A stretch of DNA of 60,949 nt from Oscillospiraceae bacterium (GTDB lineage: Bacteria > Bacillota_A > Clostridia > Oscillospirales > Oscillospiraceae). The stretch spans positions 1-60,949 of the forward strand of contig JAFYLN010000051.1 in assembly GCA_017537045.1 (NCBI GenBank), written 5' to 3'. The position numbers were made by a program, and so were the translations under genes. Under the pieces are notes generated by a model. The model did not search any database. It was not told where the DNA came from and saw only the letters and a list, made by a program, of their open reading frames with translations. Of the stretch, positions 24,219-31,279 are shown piece by piece; within the stretch, counting starts at the first letter, position 1; the number at the start of each line of letters is the position of its first letter.

Positions 24219-24518
24219 CTATTTACCAGACCGAAATTCGTCAACAAGCCCCAAAACAATCCGAGCCTGATTTTGAGATAAGCCTTCCAGCGAAACTGTC
24301 AAGTCTGCACTGCCAGTGTTTTTTCCTAAAAGATAATCGACACTGCATTTATAGAGGTACGAAAGATGAAAAAGAACCTCAACACTCGGAGTGCGTTCGC
24401 CCGTTTCATAACCCGAGATTAAAGAGGGGGACACGTCTAGTAATTTAGCGACATCCCTTTGGGAATACATATATTTTTCTCTCATTTCCCGCAACCGCTC
24501 TGGTAATCCGTTAATCAT
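24219..24518 (-). CDS. XRE-family HTH regulator
   Basis: 99 residues: a canonical helix-turn-helix (LREMREKYMYSQRDVAKLLD, then PSLISGYETGERTPS, residues 8-43) plus a short helical tail (GLSQNQARIVLGLVDEF). The start is the ATG 6 nt after GGAGGTG. It is divergent from a run of small genes, with repeated CTTTTG-type sites between, so it probably represses them and itself. Its codon use is more A+T-rich than that of the flanking genes. Confidence 0.85.
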   Translation of the reverse strand: MINGLPERLREMREKYMYSQRDVAKLLDVSPSLISGYETGERTPSVEVLFHLSYLYKCSVDYLLGKNTGSADLTVSLEGLSQNQARIVLGLVDEFRSGK

Positions 24519-24544
24519 AGTGAGCACCTCCAACACTTATTGTA

Positions 24545-24620
24545 AGCAACTTTTGCTCACTTTAGATGTTGCATAAATACACTTTTGGTGTTGACATTAA
24601 CCACTTTGCGTGTTATCTTA
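24545..24620 (+). promoter_or_regulatory. Promoter with repeated operator-like sites for the small-gene island
   Basis: TTGACA (24591-24596), 17-nt spacer, TATCTT (24614-24619). Three related boxes lie around it: GCAACTTTTGCTC (24547-24559), ACACTTTTGGTGT (24579-24591, a perfect palindrome but for the centre) and CCACTTTGCGTGT. They are candidate binding sites of the divergent XRE protein. Confidence 0.5.
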
Positions 24621-24651
24621 TAATTACAATAAAAAATTTGGAGGTTTTATT

Positions 24652-25020
24652 ATGATACTGCGAGATGATCTCAAACCCGGCGTGCAATACCGTATTCCTA
24701 ACTGTGCCCATTGGACCAAAGAACAAATTCAGCAGATGATTGTAGATAAGGCTGCAGAATACAATGTATCTGTCGGCTTCCGTCAGGATTTCCTTGCCAA
24801 CAATACTTTTGAAGGTCTGCTGAAATTGCTAACCACGGAATGTACTGTTATTTACAATTCTGATACCAAAGTAAAGAAACCATCACCTGATTTCATTATG
24901 CTTATCCAGCGTGAAGGAACTTACCTGTTTATCGTATTCAACGAGCATGCGTATTCATGTGGTGGCTCCAACTGGCGCACTATCATGGGGGATGTTTTCT
25001 TTGAGCTGTTTGGCAAATAA
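24652..25020 (+). CDS. Protein of unknown function in the XRE island
   Basis: 122 residues, soluble, no recognised domain. N-terminal MILRDDLKPGVQYRIPNCAH, an amphipathic helix (TKEQIQQMIVDKAAEYN), and an aromatic C-terminal part (GTYLFIVFNEHAYSCGGSNW). SD TTGGAGG. It is the first of four small genes read away from the XRE regulator. Confidence 0.6.
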   Translation: MILRDDLKPGVQYRIPNCAHWTKEQIQQMIVDKAAEYNVSVGFRQDFLANNTFEGLLKLLTTECTVIYNSDTKVKKPSPDFIMLIQREGTYLFIVFNEHAYSCGGSNWRTIMGDVFFELFGK

Positions 25021-25034
25021 TGGGGTGTTGTCTT

Positions 25035-25154
25035 ATGGAAAAGAAAAACTGTCCCAAGTGTGGATTCTCTGCCCATCCGCTGTGCTCTGTGGATGGACAA
25101 TTCTGGAAATATGTTTGCGAGAGATGCAAACATACATTTGTTGAGAATGCCTGA
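25035..25154 (+). CDS. 39-residue zinc-ribbon-like protein
   Basis: Starts MEKKNCPKCGFSAHPLCSVD and ends YVCERCKHTFVENA, so two CxxC pairs (CPKC and CERC) form a likely zinc ribbon. It is spaced 14 nt from the preceding gene, and no strong SD is visible. Length and Cys pattern resemble small ribbon proteins of mobile or phage regions. Confidence 0.6.
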   Translation: MEKKNCPKCGFSAHPLCSVDGQFWKYVCERCKHTFVENA

Positions 25155-25169
25155 TTGGAGGAACGAAAC

Positions 25170-25337
25170 ATGAAAAGAATTGCGGTTAGAAGAAACGAAG
25201 AACCCTTGTTCTGGACTGGCGTAAAAATGTATGGTGACTGGTTCCAATGTGCATCCTGCGGCTATCTGGTCAGAATGCGCGTTCTGGGCGACACGGCTCA
25301 TTGCTCCCAGTGTGGTGGTACGATGCGCAGAAAGTAA
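25170..25337 (+). CDS. 55-residue zinc-ribbon-like protein
   Basis: Starts at MKRIAVRRNEEPLFW, with SD TTGGAGG. CASC and CSQC pairs (FQCASCGYLVRMRVLG, AHCSQCGGTMRRK) give a zinc ribbon. Function unknown; a nucleic-acid or protein contact module is possible. Third gene of the island. Confidence 0.65.
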   Translation: MKRIAVRRNEEPLFWTGVKMYGDWFQCASCGYLVRMRVLGDTAHCSQCGGTMRRK

Positions 25338-25363
25338 GCATTACAAGGGGTATAAGTTAAGTT

Positions 25364-25501
25364 ATGAGTTGTCCATATTACAAGTATGACCACGGATATG
25401 CATGTGCAAAATCCGGCAAGAATGTTAACGAGGATATATATTGCAAATACTGTCGCGGTTATGACTACCGAGATTGCCCGTTGTATAAAGCAAAACAGTA
25501 A
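25364..25501 (+). CDS. 45-residue Cys-rich protein
   Basis: Starts MSCPYYKYDHGYACAKSGKN and ends CKYCRGYDYRDCPLYKAKQ; five Cys with a CxxC. The pattern CPYY...CA...YCKYC resembles small Cys-rich proteins of unknown role. No strong SD is visible. It ends 6 nt before the terminator hairpin that closes the island. Confidence 0.55.
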   Translation: MSCPYYKYDHGYACAKSGKNVNEDIYCKYCRGYDYRDCPLYKAKQ

Positions 25502-25506
25502 CCAAA

Positions 25507-25537
25507 GCCCTCCGGTATCCGCCGGAGGGCTGTTTTT
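25507..25537 (+). terminator. Terminator of the small-gene island (duplicate of the rubrerythrin terminator)
   Basis: GCCCTCCGG / CCGGAGGGC hairpin followed by TGTTTTT; the flanking ACCAAAG and loop TATCC mirror 24184-24213. Confidence 0.9.
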
Positions 25538-25549
25538 ACGCGGAGGGTA

Positions 25550-25720
25550 AAATTGATGTTTGTCGTGCTGTGTGCCGTGGATAACGTAGGGGCGGCGACC
25601 CGCCGTCCGGCGGTACAATGTTGCGAATTCGCCGAAAACCAATGCAAATTCGTAACAGCGGGCGGCTGATAGCCGCCCCTACATTCAAAATCGAAACAGA
25701 GCGATAAACTGAAATTTGAA
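25550..25720. repeat. MITE-like composite intergenic repeat, copy R7
   Basis: Ends AAAATTGATGTTTGTCGTGC and GCGATAAACTGAAATTTGAA; interior GTAGGGGCGGCGACCCGCCG ... CGGGCGGCTGATAGCCGCCC. At 171 bp it is the clearest complete simple copy. Confidence 0.85.
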
Positions 25721-25736
25721 GTGCAATTTGTGTCTA

Positions 25737-25765
25737 TTGAAAACGGTTTTTACCCGTGGTATAAT
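25737..25765 (+). promoter_or_regulatory. Promoter of the DUF6062 gene
   Basis: TTGAAA, 17-nt spacer, TATAAT. Confidence 0.85.
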
Positions 25766-25790
25766 CGAAAGAAAATGTGGGGGAAAAGAA

Positions 25791-26540
25791 ATGAAAGAAC
25801 ATCTGCATACCATACCGGTCAATGAGGCATTTCAGTCGGGGGACGAGTGCCCCTTCTGCTATTTACAGCGGCAGGCGGAGCAGCGCATCATCCGCTATGT
25901 GGCAGGCCCAGGTGCCAGCTATATGGAGCCGGAGATCCGGGAGGTAACGGATAGAACCGGCTTTTGCCCCGCACATCTGAAGAAGCTCTATGATTACGGC
26001 AATACCTTAGGCAATGCCCTGATGCTGCAGACCTATTACTTAAGCATGCTGGAACGGCTCAAGGCGGAATTCGGACAGTTTGAGCCCCCCGCACCAAAAA
26101 AACTTTTCTCCAAACCTCACGCCAGTGAGGACGGCTGCTGGAAGCACCTGCAGGAGGAAACGGATCGGTGCTACATTTGCAGCCGTCTGGAAAATACCAT
26201 GGACCGCTATTACCGCACCTTTTTTGCTCTGTTGAAAGAGCCGGAATTCCGCAGCCGGGTGGAGAATTGCAAGGGCTTCTGCCTGCACCATTTTTCCGAG
26301 CTGCTCCATTCGGCGGAGCTGCACCTGCCCAATGCCCACCGCCAATGGTTCTATGATACGGTGTTTCCGCTGATGGAAAACAATCTGATCCGGGTCAAAA
26401 ATGATCTGGACTGGCTGATCGCCAAGTACGACTACCGCAACGCATCTGCCGACTGGAAAAATTCCCGGGATGCACTGCAGCGCGCCATGCAGAAGCTGGG
26501 TGCGGGTCATGTGGCGGACAAGCCCTACCGTGAAGAATAA
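25791..26540 (+). CDS. DUF6062-like Cys-rich protein
   Basis: 249 residues, soluble, mostly helical. Two CxxC units, CPFC (about 21-24) and CYIC (about 127-130), each followed at a distance by Cys-x-x-His (FCPAHLKKLYDYG and FCLHHFSELLHS). The protein is therefore an internal duplication with two likely metal or Fe-S sites. The pattern is that of a clostridial family I know as DUF6062, function unknown. The start has SD GGGGGAA. A short GC hairpin (26550-26565) follows. Confidence 0.7.
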   Translation: MKEHLHTIPVNEAFQSGDECPFCYLQRQAEQRIIRYVAGPGASYMEPEIREVTDRTGFCPAHLKKLYDYGNTLGNALMLQTYYLSMLERLKAEFGQFEPPAPKKLFSKPHASEDGCWKHLQEETDRCYICSRLENTMDRYYRTFFALLKEPEFRSRVENCKGFCLHHFSELLHSAELHLPNAHRQWFYDTVFPLMENNLIRVKNDLDWLIAKYDYRNASADWKNSRDALQRAMQKLGAGHVADKPYREE

Positions 26541-26586
26541 CATAAAAATGCGCCCCTCCGGGCGCTGCACAAACGGTATAAAAAGT

Positions 26587-27138
26587 GAAATGACCCTTGA
26601 CTACTGCTTCTTCTGTCACGATAAGAAACATTTTTTGTAGTCAAGGGTCATTTCTGTTCATTCTTAGTATCTAACATCATTGATTAACCTCGCTTTCTAC
26701 AGATTGCATCGCCCAGTTTATTCTTCTGTGCTTTGCTTTTCCGGTTCGTGATGCTGCGAACCTGTCTGACGATTTTCTTTCGTGTCAAATGGCGATTCTT
26801 CCGGCTTTTTGAGATTTCTTATGCCATCTCCGTTAAGTTTTTCTAACTCGTGCCGTGTGCTTCTTTTCTTCGAAAGGGATCGTCTCGATTTCAAGTTTTG
26901 AATTTTGATATTTTCAATTCTTGAAATCTAAGGATTTACCTGTACATTGGTATCACCTCTTTGTGTCTATAAGATATCACAATAAATATATAATTTCAAG
27001 ATGGAAAAACATATAAAATCAACAAAGAGTCTTTGTACAAAATACAGATTTACGCGACATAGAGACAAAAACCTTGACGGAGCAAAGGGTTTGTGGTATA
27101 ATAAATATGTTGGGCGGCCTATGGGCCGCCCGTTTTTT
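26587..27138 (-). other. Direct-repeat unit A (RNA/mini-ORF or mobile-element-like)
   Basis: On the minus strand: TTGAAA-N17-TATCTT (27000-26973), SD AGAGGTGA before a 3-codon ORF (ATGTACAGGTAA), a 64-codon open stretch without ATG rich in Lys/Arg/Glu, then SD GCGAGG and the mini-ORF MMLDTKNEQK whose stop lies in the 5' arm of a 15-bp hairpin (ATGACCCTTGACTAC at 26590-26604 with 26637-26651). On the plus strand: TTGACG-N17-TATAAT (27074-27102) followed at once by GGGCGGCC/GGCCGCCC and TTTTTT (27112-27138). Copies B, C and D share this plan. Confidence 0.6.
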
Positions 27139-28225
27139 ACAGATCCAGTTTCAGGTCATTTTCCCTGATCCAGCCGGCCTTGCGCAGAATTTCGCAGAAG
27201 AACCAGCTCAGAACCGCCGGCAGAACGAAGCAGATCAGGATCAGGCCAATCCAGTCCGTAGCCGTGATGCTGTCCTTGAGACCAAGGGCGATGTCATTGA
27301 CCCAGCCGGTGTAAACACCGATCTGACCCACAAAACCGCAGGTACCCATACCGGAGGACAGGCCGCCGGAGGGGGCGTTCATCTGAAGCTTGAACACGCA
27401 GGTGGCCAGAGGGCCGGTGATCATGGATGCCAGCGTGGGCGGGATCCAGATCTTCGGGTTGCGGATGATATTGGGCATTTGCAGCATGCTGGTGCCGATG
27501 CCCTGGGCGACCAGACCGCCCCAGCGGTTTTCGCGGAAGCTCATGACCGCAAAACCGACCATCTGGGCGCAGCAGCCTGCGACAGCAGCGCCGCCGGCCA
27601 AGCCGACAAGGCCGAAGCTTGCGCAAATGGCGGCGGAGGAAATGGGGAGCGTCAGCGCAATGCCAACCAGTGCGGAAACCAGAATGCCCATGAAGAAGGG
27701 CTGCAGCTCGGTAGCCCACATAATGGCTTCGCCCACTGCTTTTGCTGCGGTACCGATGGGCGCAGCCACCAGCGCGGCAAAGCCGACACCGGCAAGGATC
27801 GTCACAATCGGGGTTACCAGAATGTCGATGCGGGTCTCTTTGCTGACCAGCTTGCCGCACTCACAGGCGGCGATGGCCACAAAGTAGACGGAAAGGGGAC
27901 CGCCCGCGCCGCCCATGGTGTTGGCAGCGAAGCCCACAGGGATCAGCGCATACAGCACCAGTCCCGGTGCGTGAAGCGCCGTGCCGATGGCGACCGCAAT
28001 GCCGGGGCCGACCATGGCGGAGGCCAGACCGCCCACCGTATAGTCGTTGACAATGGGTGTGGTCAGAAAGCCGATGTGCAGCTGCTGGCCGAGGGTGTTG
28101 AGGATTGTGCCCACCAGCAGGGTGCAGAACAATCCCTGCGCCATGGCACCAAGAGCGTCCAGACCATAGCGCTTGCCGGAGAAAATGATGTTTTTGCGTT
28201 GCAGAAATGTTTTGAGGTTTTCCAT
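27137..28225 (-). CDS. PTS EIIC_2-like membrane protein (PfoR/COG3641 type)
   Basis: 362 residues with about ten hydrophobic segments and many Gly (IVNDYTVGGLASAMVGPGIA, ANTMGGAGGPLSVYFVAIAA, MNAPSGGLSSGMGTCGFVGQ). This fits the PTS_EIIC_2 family, which includes the so-called toxin regulator PfoR. No EIIA/EIIB domains are attached or adjacent, so it may act as a lone permease. It is preceded by a long structured leader and flanked by direct-repeat units A and B, unit A beginning at its stop codon. Confidence 0.8.
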   Translation of the reverse strand: MENLKTFLQRKNIIFSGKRYGLDALGAMAQGLFCTLLVGTILNTLGQQLHIGFLTTPIVNDYTVGGLASAMVGPGIAVAIGTALHAPGLVLYALIPVGFAANTMGGAGGPLSVYFVAIAACECGKLVSKETRIDILVTPIVTILAGVGFAALVAAPIGTAAKAVGEAIMWATELQPFFMGILVSALVGIALTLPISSAAICASFGLVGLAGGAAVAGCCAQMVGFAVMSFRENRWGGLVAQGIGTSMLQMPNIIRNPKIWIPPTLASMITGPLATCVFKLQMNAPSGGLSSGMGTCGFVGQIGVYTGWVNDIALGLKDSITATDWIGLILICFVLPAVLSWFFCEILRKAGWIRENDLKLDL

Positions 28226-28264
28226 TTTGATGTTTCACATCTCTTTCCATAAGTATTGTAGCTC

Positions 28265-28477
28265 ATGCAAAGAATGAAACGTCAACCCGTGGAAGGGTGA
28301 CCCTAGACAACTCAAAGCTCCCATGGCGGCGGTGCAGGGGTTCTATCATGCCGCGGAAGAACTCAGCCGTCTTCGGTGCCGGATGCTTTTCCGGCCTCCG
28401 GAAAAAGCGCTCCTTTGTCCGATTTTCGCGAGCCGGGAACAATAAAGATATTGTATCAGAACTATGGATTTTGTCAA
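28265..28477 (-). promoter_or_regulatory. Promoter and long structured leader of the PTS EIIC_2-like gene
   Basis: Minus-strand TTGACA (28477-28472), 16-nt spacer, TACAAT (28455-28450). About 180 nt of GC-rich leader follow before the SD. It includes the hairpin GCTTTTTCCGG/CCGGAAAAGC, a GAGTTCT ... AGAACCC pairing and TTGTCTAGGGTCACCC near the 3' side. The length and pairing suggest a cis-regulatory RNA. It does not match the riboswitch consensus sequences I know. Confidence 0.5.
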
Positions 28478-28527
28478 TCATGGACAAAAAAATAACGCCC
28501 ATTATGGGCGCACAAAAACATAAAAAT

Positions 28528-29156
28528 GAAATGACCCTTGACTACTGCTTCCTGTCTGACTCAAGAAACATTTTTTGTAGTCAAGGGTCATTTCTGTTCA
28601 TTCTTGATATCTAACATCATTGATTAACCTCGCTTTCTTTAGATTGCATCGCCCGGTTCGTTTCCTGAGCTTTGCTTTTGGCTCATGATGTTTTGTGAGC
28701 CTTGTTGACGTTTCCGCTTTCGAATCTTTCTATTATTCAGATTCCATCCAACTTCTCGAAACTTACTTTTCAATCTACCAAGTGTACTTTCCTGACGATT
28801 CTTATTCGAAAATGGAAACATCCATGGTCTGCTTTTCGCCGTCTTTTTCTGCTGCATGTGCTCAGCCTTTTTCTTGGCATGATCCATGTTCATCACATGG
28901 AGGATACAGGCTTTCACATTATCTGCATGTTCCGGCTTCTTCACAGCCATTTGAGAACTGTTTTTAGGCACTTCTCTTTGTAACCATACTGTAGCACAGG
29001 AACTTTTCTTTTTCAAGTCGGAATGTTGTATAAAATGAACAAGATTTAATCGTGCAAAATAGAGAAACCTGTTTTGTTGCACAAAGAAATGTTGACAAAT
29101 ACGGATGGTCTTTGCTATACTGAATTTGTTGGGCGGCCATCGGCCGGCCATTTTTT
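28528..29156 (-). other. Direct-repeat unit B
   Basis: Same plan as unit A and almost identical to it around the hairpin and mini-ORF (hairpin arms 28531-28545 and 28577-28591; mini-ORF MMLDIKNEQK). The minus promoter is TTGAAA-N17-TACAGT near 29015-28988, and the variable part carries a 103-codon ORF. On the plus strand TTGACA-N18-TATACT (29092-29121) is followed by GGGCGGCC/GGCCGGCC and TTTTTT at 29131-29156. It separates the PTS gene leader from the esterase gene. Confidence 0.6.
28639..28950 (-). CDS. Small basic protein inside repeat unit B, unknown
   Basis: 103 residues starting MAVKKPEHADNVKACILHVM, strongly basic (EHMQQKKTAKSRPWMFPF, KIRKRKRQQGSQ), no hydrophobic segment. No strong SD precedes the ATG. 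The stop is in the conserved box of the unit. Unit A keeps a related but start-less C-terminal segment (RQTGSQHHEPEKQSTEE). It may be a real small nucleic-acid-binding protein or a remnant of an internally deleted element. Confidence 0.4.
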   Translation of the reverse strand: MAVKKPEHADNVKACILHVMNMDHAKKKAEHMQQKKTAKSRPWMFPFSNKNRQESTLGRLKSKFREVGWNLNNRKIRKRKRQQGSQNIMSQKQSSGNEPGDAI

Positions 29157-29174
29157 ATGAAAGGAAAAATCGAT

Positions 29175-29945
29175 ATGGTCATCAAGCGTGATTTGATATA
29201 TACGCCCAAAGGAAAGAACCGTCCCCTGCACATCTGGCTGCCGCAAGGGTATTTTGATACGGATGCGCGGTATCCTGTCATGTATTTTTTTGACGGGCAT
29301 AACCTGTTTTTTAATGAAGATGCCACCTACGGTAAAAGCTGGGGTCTGAAGGAGTTCCTGGAGGACTGGCCGAAGGATATCATCATTGTGGGCATTGAGT
29401 GTGGACATGAGGGGTATGAGCGGCTCAGCGAATATCTGCCCTATCCTGCCACCGGCTATTTCGGGCAGTTTGAGCCTTGGGGCGAAAAGACCATGGACTG
29501 GATCGTCCATGAGCTCAAGCCCCTCATCGACCGGGAATACCGCACGATCCCCTTCCGGGAGTGTACCGCCATCGGCGGTTCCAGCATGGGCGGCATCATG
29601 AGCCTGTATGGGGCGGTGCATTACAACCGTTGGTTTTCAAAGGCTGCCTGCGTTTCCACAGCCATGGGCTTCTGCATGGAACCCCTGTTTGCGGATCTGA
29701 AGGCGAGCAGCATCAGCCCCGACACCCGCGTGTATTTATCGTGGGGAACCCGGGAGGCCAGAAAGCAGAACCATAACCGTGGCGACCGCAGCAGTCAGAC
29801 CTATCACAATAATAAGGCTGTGGCAGATCATTTGAAGTCTGTCGGGGCAACAGTGAAAATGGATTGCCAGATCGGTGGCGGACACTGTGAGGCCGACTGG
29901 GAAAAATTAGTGCCTCATTTTATGGATTATCTCTGGATGGAATAA
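29175..29945 (+). CDS. Alpha/beta-hydrolase esterase (esterase D / Fes-like)
   Basis: 256-residue serine esterase of the putative-esterase family: strand-turn YPVMYFFDGHNLFF, nucleophile elbow GGSSMGG with Ser137, and the late His in CQIGGGHCEADWEK. The substrate is unknown (acyl esters, feruloyl or siderophore esters in relatives). No signal peptide, so cytoplasmic. An ATG at 29157 lies in the terminator T-tract, while the ATG at 29175 has SD AAAGGA and is chosen. Its 5' leader contains the GGCC hairpin of unit B, so expression may be attenuated. Confidence 0.85.
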   Translation: MVIKRDLIYTPKGKNRPLHIWLPQGYFDTDARYPVMYFFDGHNLFFNEDATYGKSWGLKEFLEDWPKDIIIVGIECGHEGYERLSEYLPYPATGYFGQFEPWGEKTMDWIVHELKPLIDREYRTIPFRECTAIGGSSMGGIMSLYGAVHYNRWFSKAACVSTAMGFCMEPLFADLKASSISPDTRVYLSWGTREARKQNHNRGDRSSQTYHNNKAVADHLKSVGATVKMDCQIGGGHCEADWEKLVPHFMDYLWME

Positions 29946-30049
29946 AAAGGCGCCCTTTCGGGCGAATAACAGCGTAACGAATCGAGCGGGTCAGGGAAGC
30001 AACGACGCGCAGTGCACCGAGCACGCACTGGCTGCGGAGCCACCCCCGC

Positions 30050-30410
30050 GAAATGACCCTTGACTTATCACTTAACCACAGTGAAAGTCAAGGGTCATCT
30101 CTGTTCTATTTTGGTATCTAACATCTATTGGTTAACCTCTCTTTCTACAGCTTTGACAAACGCTTTCGGGTGACAAAATTTGAATACTTTACCTTAGGAG
30201 TTTGTAAGTATAAACGAAAGCCTTTGTCTTTGTACTGATATGATAGCACTGCGCCGCAGGGAAATCAATTTGGTATACTCCATAAAGTTGCGCCACAGGC
30301 TTACTGCAAAAGGGAGAAAAGGGATTTTTAGGGCTGTTTTTTTGTTGACAGACAAATGTCTTTGTGTTAAAATATTCATGTTGGGCGGCCTTTGTGCCGC
30401 CCTGTTTTTG
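30050..30410 (-). other. Direct-repeat unit C
   Basis: Hairpin arms ATGACCCTTGACTT (30053-30066) and AAGTCAAGGGTCAT (30085-30098). On the minus strand the mini-ORF MLDTKIEQR follows SD AGAGAGG and its stop lies in the hairpin; the upstream frame again ends VEREVNQ. On the plus strand TTGACA-N17-TAAAAT (30345-30373) precedes GGGCGGC/GCCGCCC (30383-30402) and TTTTT. The variable middle is short and holds no long ORF. Confidence 0.55.
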
Positions 30411-30423
30411 CATAAAAAAGGAC

Positions 30424-30454
30424 TTGACCCTGACGTTGCGTCATGGTTTATACT
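30424..30454 (+). promoter_or_regulatory. MerR-type promoter with 19-bp spacer and operator palindrome
   Basis: TTGACC, 19-nt spacer, TATACT. The spacer region contains ACCCTGACG-TTG-CGTCATGGT, a 9-bp inverted repeat with one mismatch. Over-long spacing with a palindrome between the boxes is the mark of promoters activated by MerR proteins, here by the downstream gene's own product. Confidence 0.8.
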
Positions 30455-30478
30455 ATTATCAGGACGGGAGGGAAACAG

Positions 30479-31183
30479 ATGAAAACAGTCAAAGAAGTGG
30501 CAGCCCTTTCCGGTGTCAGCGTGCGCACGCTGCACCATTATGATGCCATCGGCCTGCTGCATCCGGCGCGCGTGACGGATGCGGGCTACCGGCTGTATGA
30601 CGATGCGGCCCTTGCGAAATTGCAGACAATTTTGCTGCTGCGACAGCTTCAATTCTCCCTGAAGCAGATCAAAGAAATTCTGGATGCTCCGAGCTTTGAT
30701 CCGGTAAAAGCACTGGAGGAGCAGATCGAATTGCTGGAATTGCAGCGGCAGCATCTGGACGATTTGATCGAATATGCCCGTCAAATTCAGAAAACAGGAG
30801 TGATACCTATGGACTTTAAAGCATTTGATACCAAGAAAATCGAAGCCTACGCAGCGGAGGCGAAGGCCAAATGGGGCGGCACGGAAGCCTACCGCGAGTA
30901 TGAGCAGCGGGGCAGGCAGGATGCAGGGGATGCGTTGATGACAGTGTTTTCCGAAATCGGTAAGATCCGTGATCTTGAGCCTGCCTCGGAAGAAGCGCAG
31001 GCCATGGTCAAAACACTGCAGGACTTTATTGCTGCAAACTACTACACCTGCACCAAGCAGATTCTGCGGGGCTTGGGACAGATGTATGTTGCCGATGCGC
31101 GCTTCAAGGAGAACATCGACCGTGCCGGCGGTGCCGGAACAGCGGAATTCGTTTCTGCAGCCATCGAAATTTATTGCAGGTAA
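30479..31183 (+). CDS. MerR-family regulator with TipAS drug-binding domain
   Basis: 234 residues. N-terminal winged HTH (VKEVAALSGVSVRTLHHYDA, residues 3-22, then GLLHPARVTDAGYRLYDDAA), a dimerisation coiled coil, and a C-terminal TipAS-like antibiotic-binding domain (about 115-234). Such proteins (TipA, Mta, SkgA) bind hydrophobic peptides or drugs and activate transcription. SD GGGAGGG. The 19-bp-spaced promoter directly upstream argues for autoactivation. Confidence 0.9.
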   Translation: MKTVKEVAALSGVSVRTLHHYDAIGLLHPARVTDAGYRLYDDAALAKLQTILLLRQLQFSLKQIKEILDAPSFDPVKALEEQIELLELQRQHLDDLIEYARQIQKTGVIPMDFKAFDTKKIEAYAAEAKAKWGGTEAYREYEQRGRQDAGDALMTVFSEIGKIRDLEPASEEAQAMVKTLQDFIAANYYTCTKQILRGLGQMYVADARFKENIDRAGGAGTAEFVSAAIEIYCR

Positions 31184-31209
31184 ATGCGGCTGTACAAACG
31201 GAAGAGTGC

Positions 31210-31238
31210 TTGCAAATGATCTCGATTCCTTGTATAAT
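31210..31238 (+). promoter_or_regulatory. Promoter of the 196-residue membrane protein gene
   Basis: TTGCAA, 17-nt spacer, TATAAT. Confidence 0.8.
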
Positions 31239-31279
31239 AAGCGCATCGAATATAAAAGCGAAACAAGGAGCGAGCTTCT

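Noticed and set aside
28265..28450. Guanidine-I (ykkC), T-box or lysine riboswitch upstream of the PTS gene, suggested by CTAGGGT and CACCGAAG fragments
   Set aside because: The remaining conserved blocks of these classes are missing or out of order.
28263..28502. 79-codon minus-strand ORF over the PTS gene leader
   Set aside because: No SD, no family similarity, and it overlaps a clear promoter and structured leader.
26587..30410. CRISPR array or integron attC array
   Set aside because: Units are hundreds of bases long, with internal promoters and hairpins; no short regular repeats, cas genes or integrase are present.
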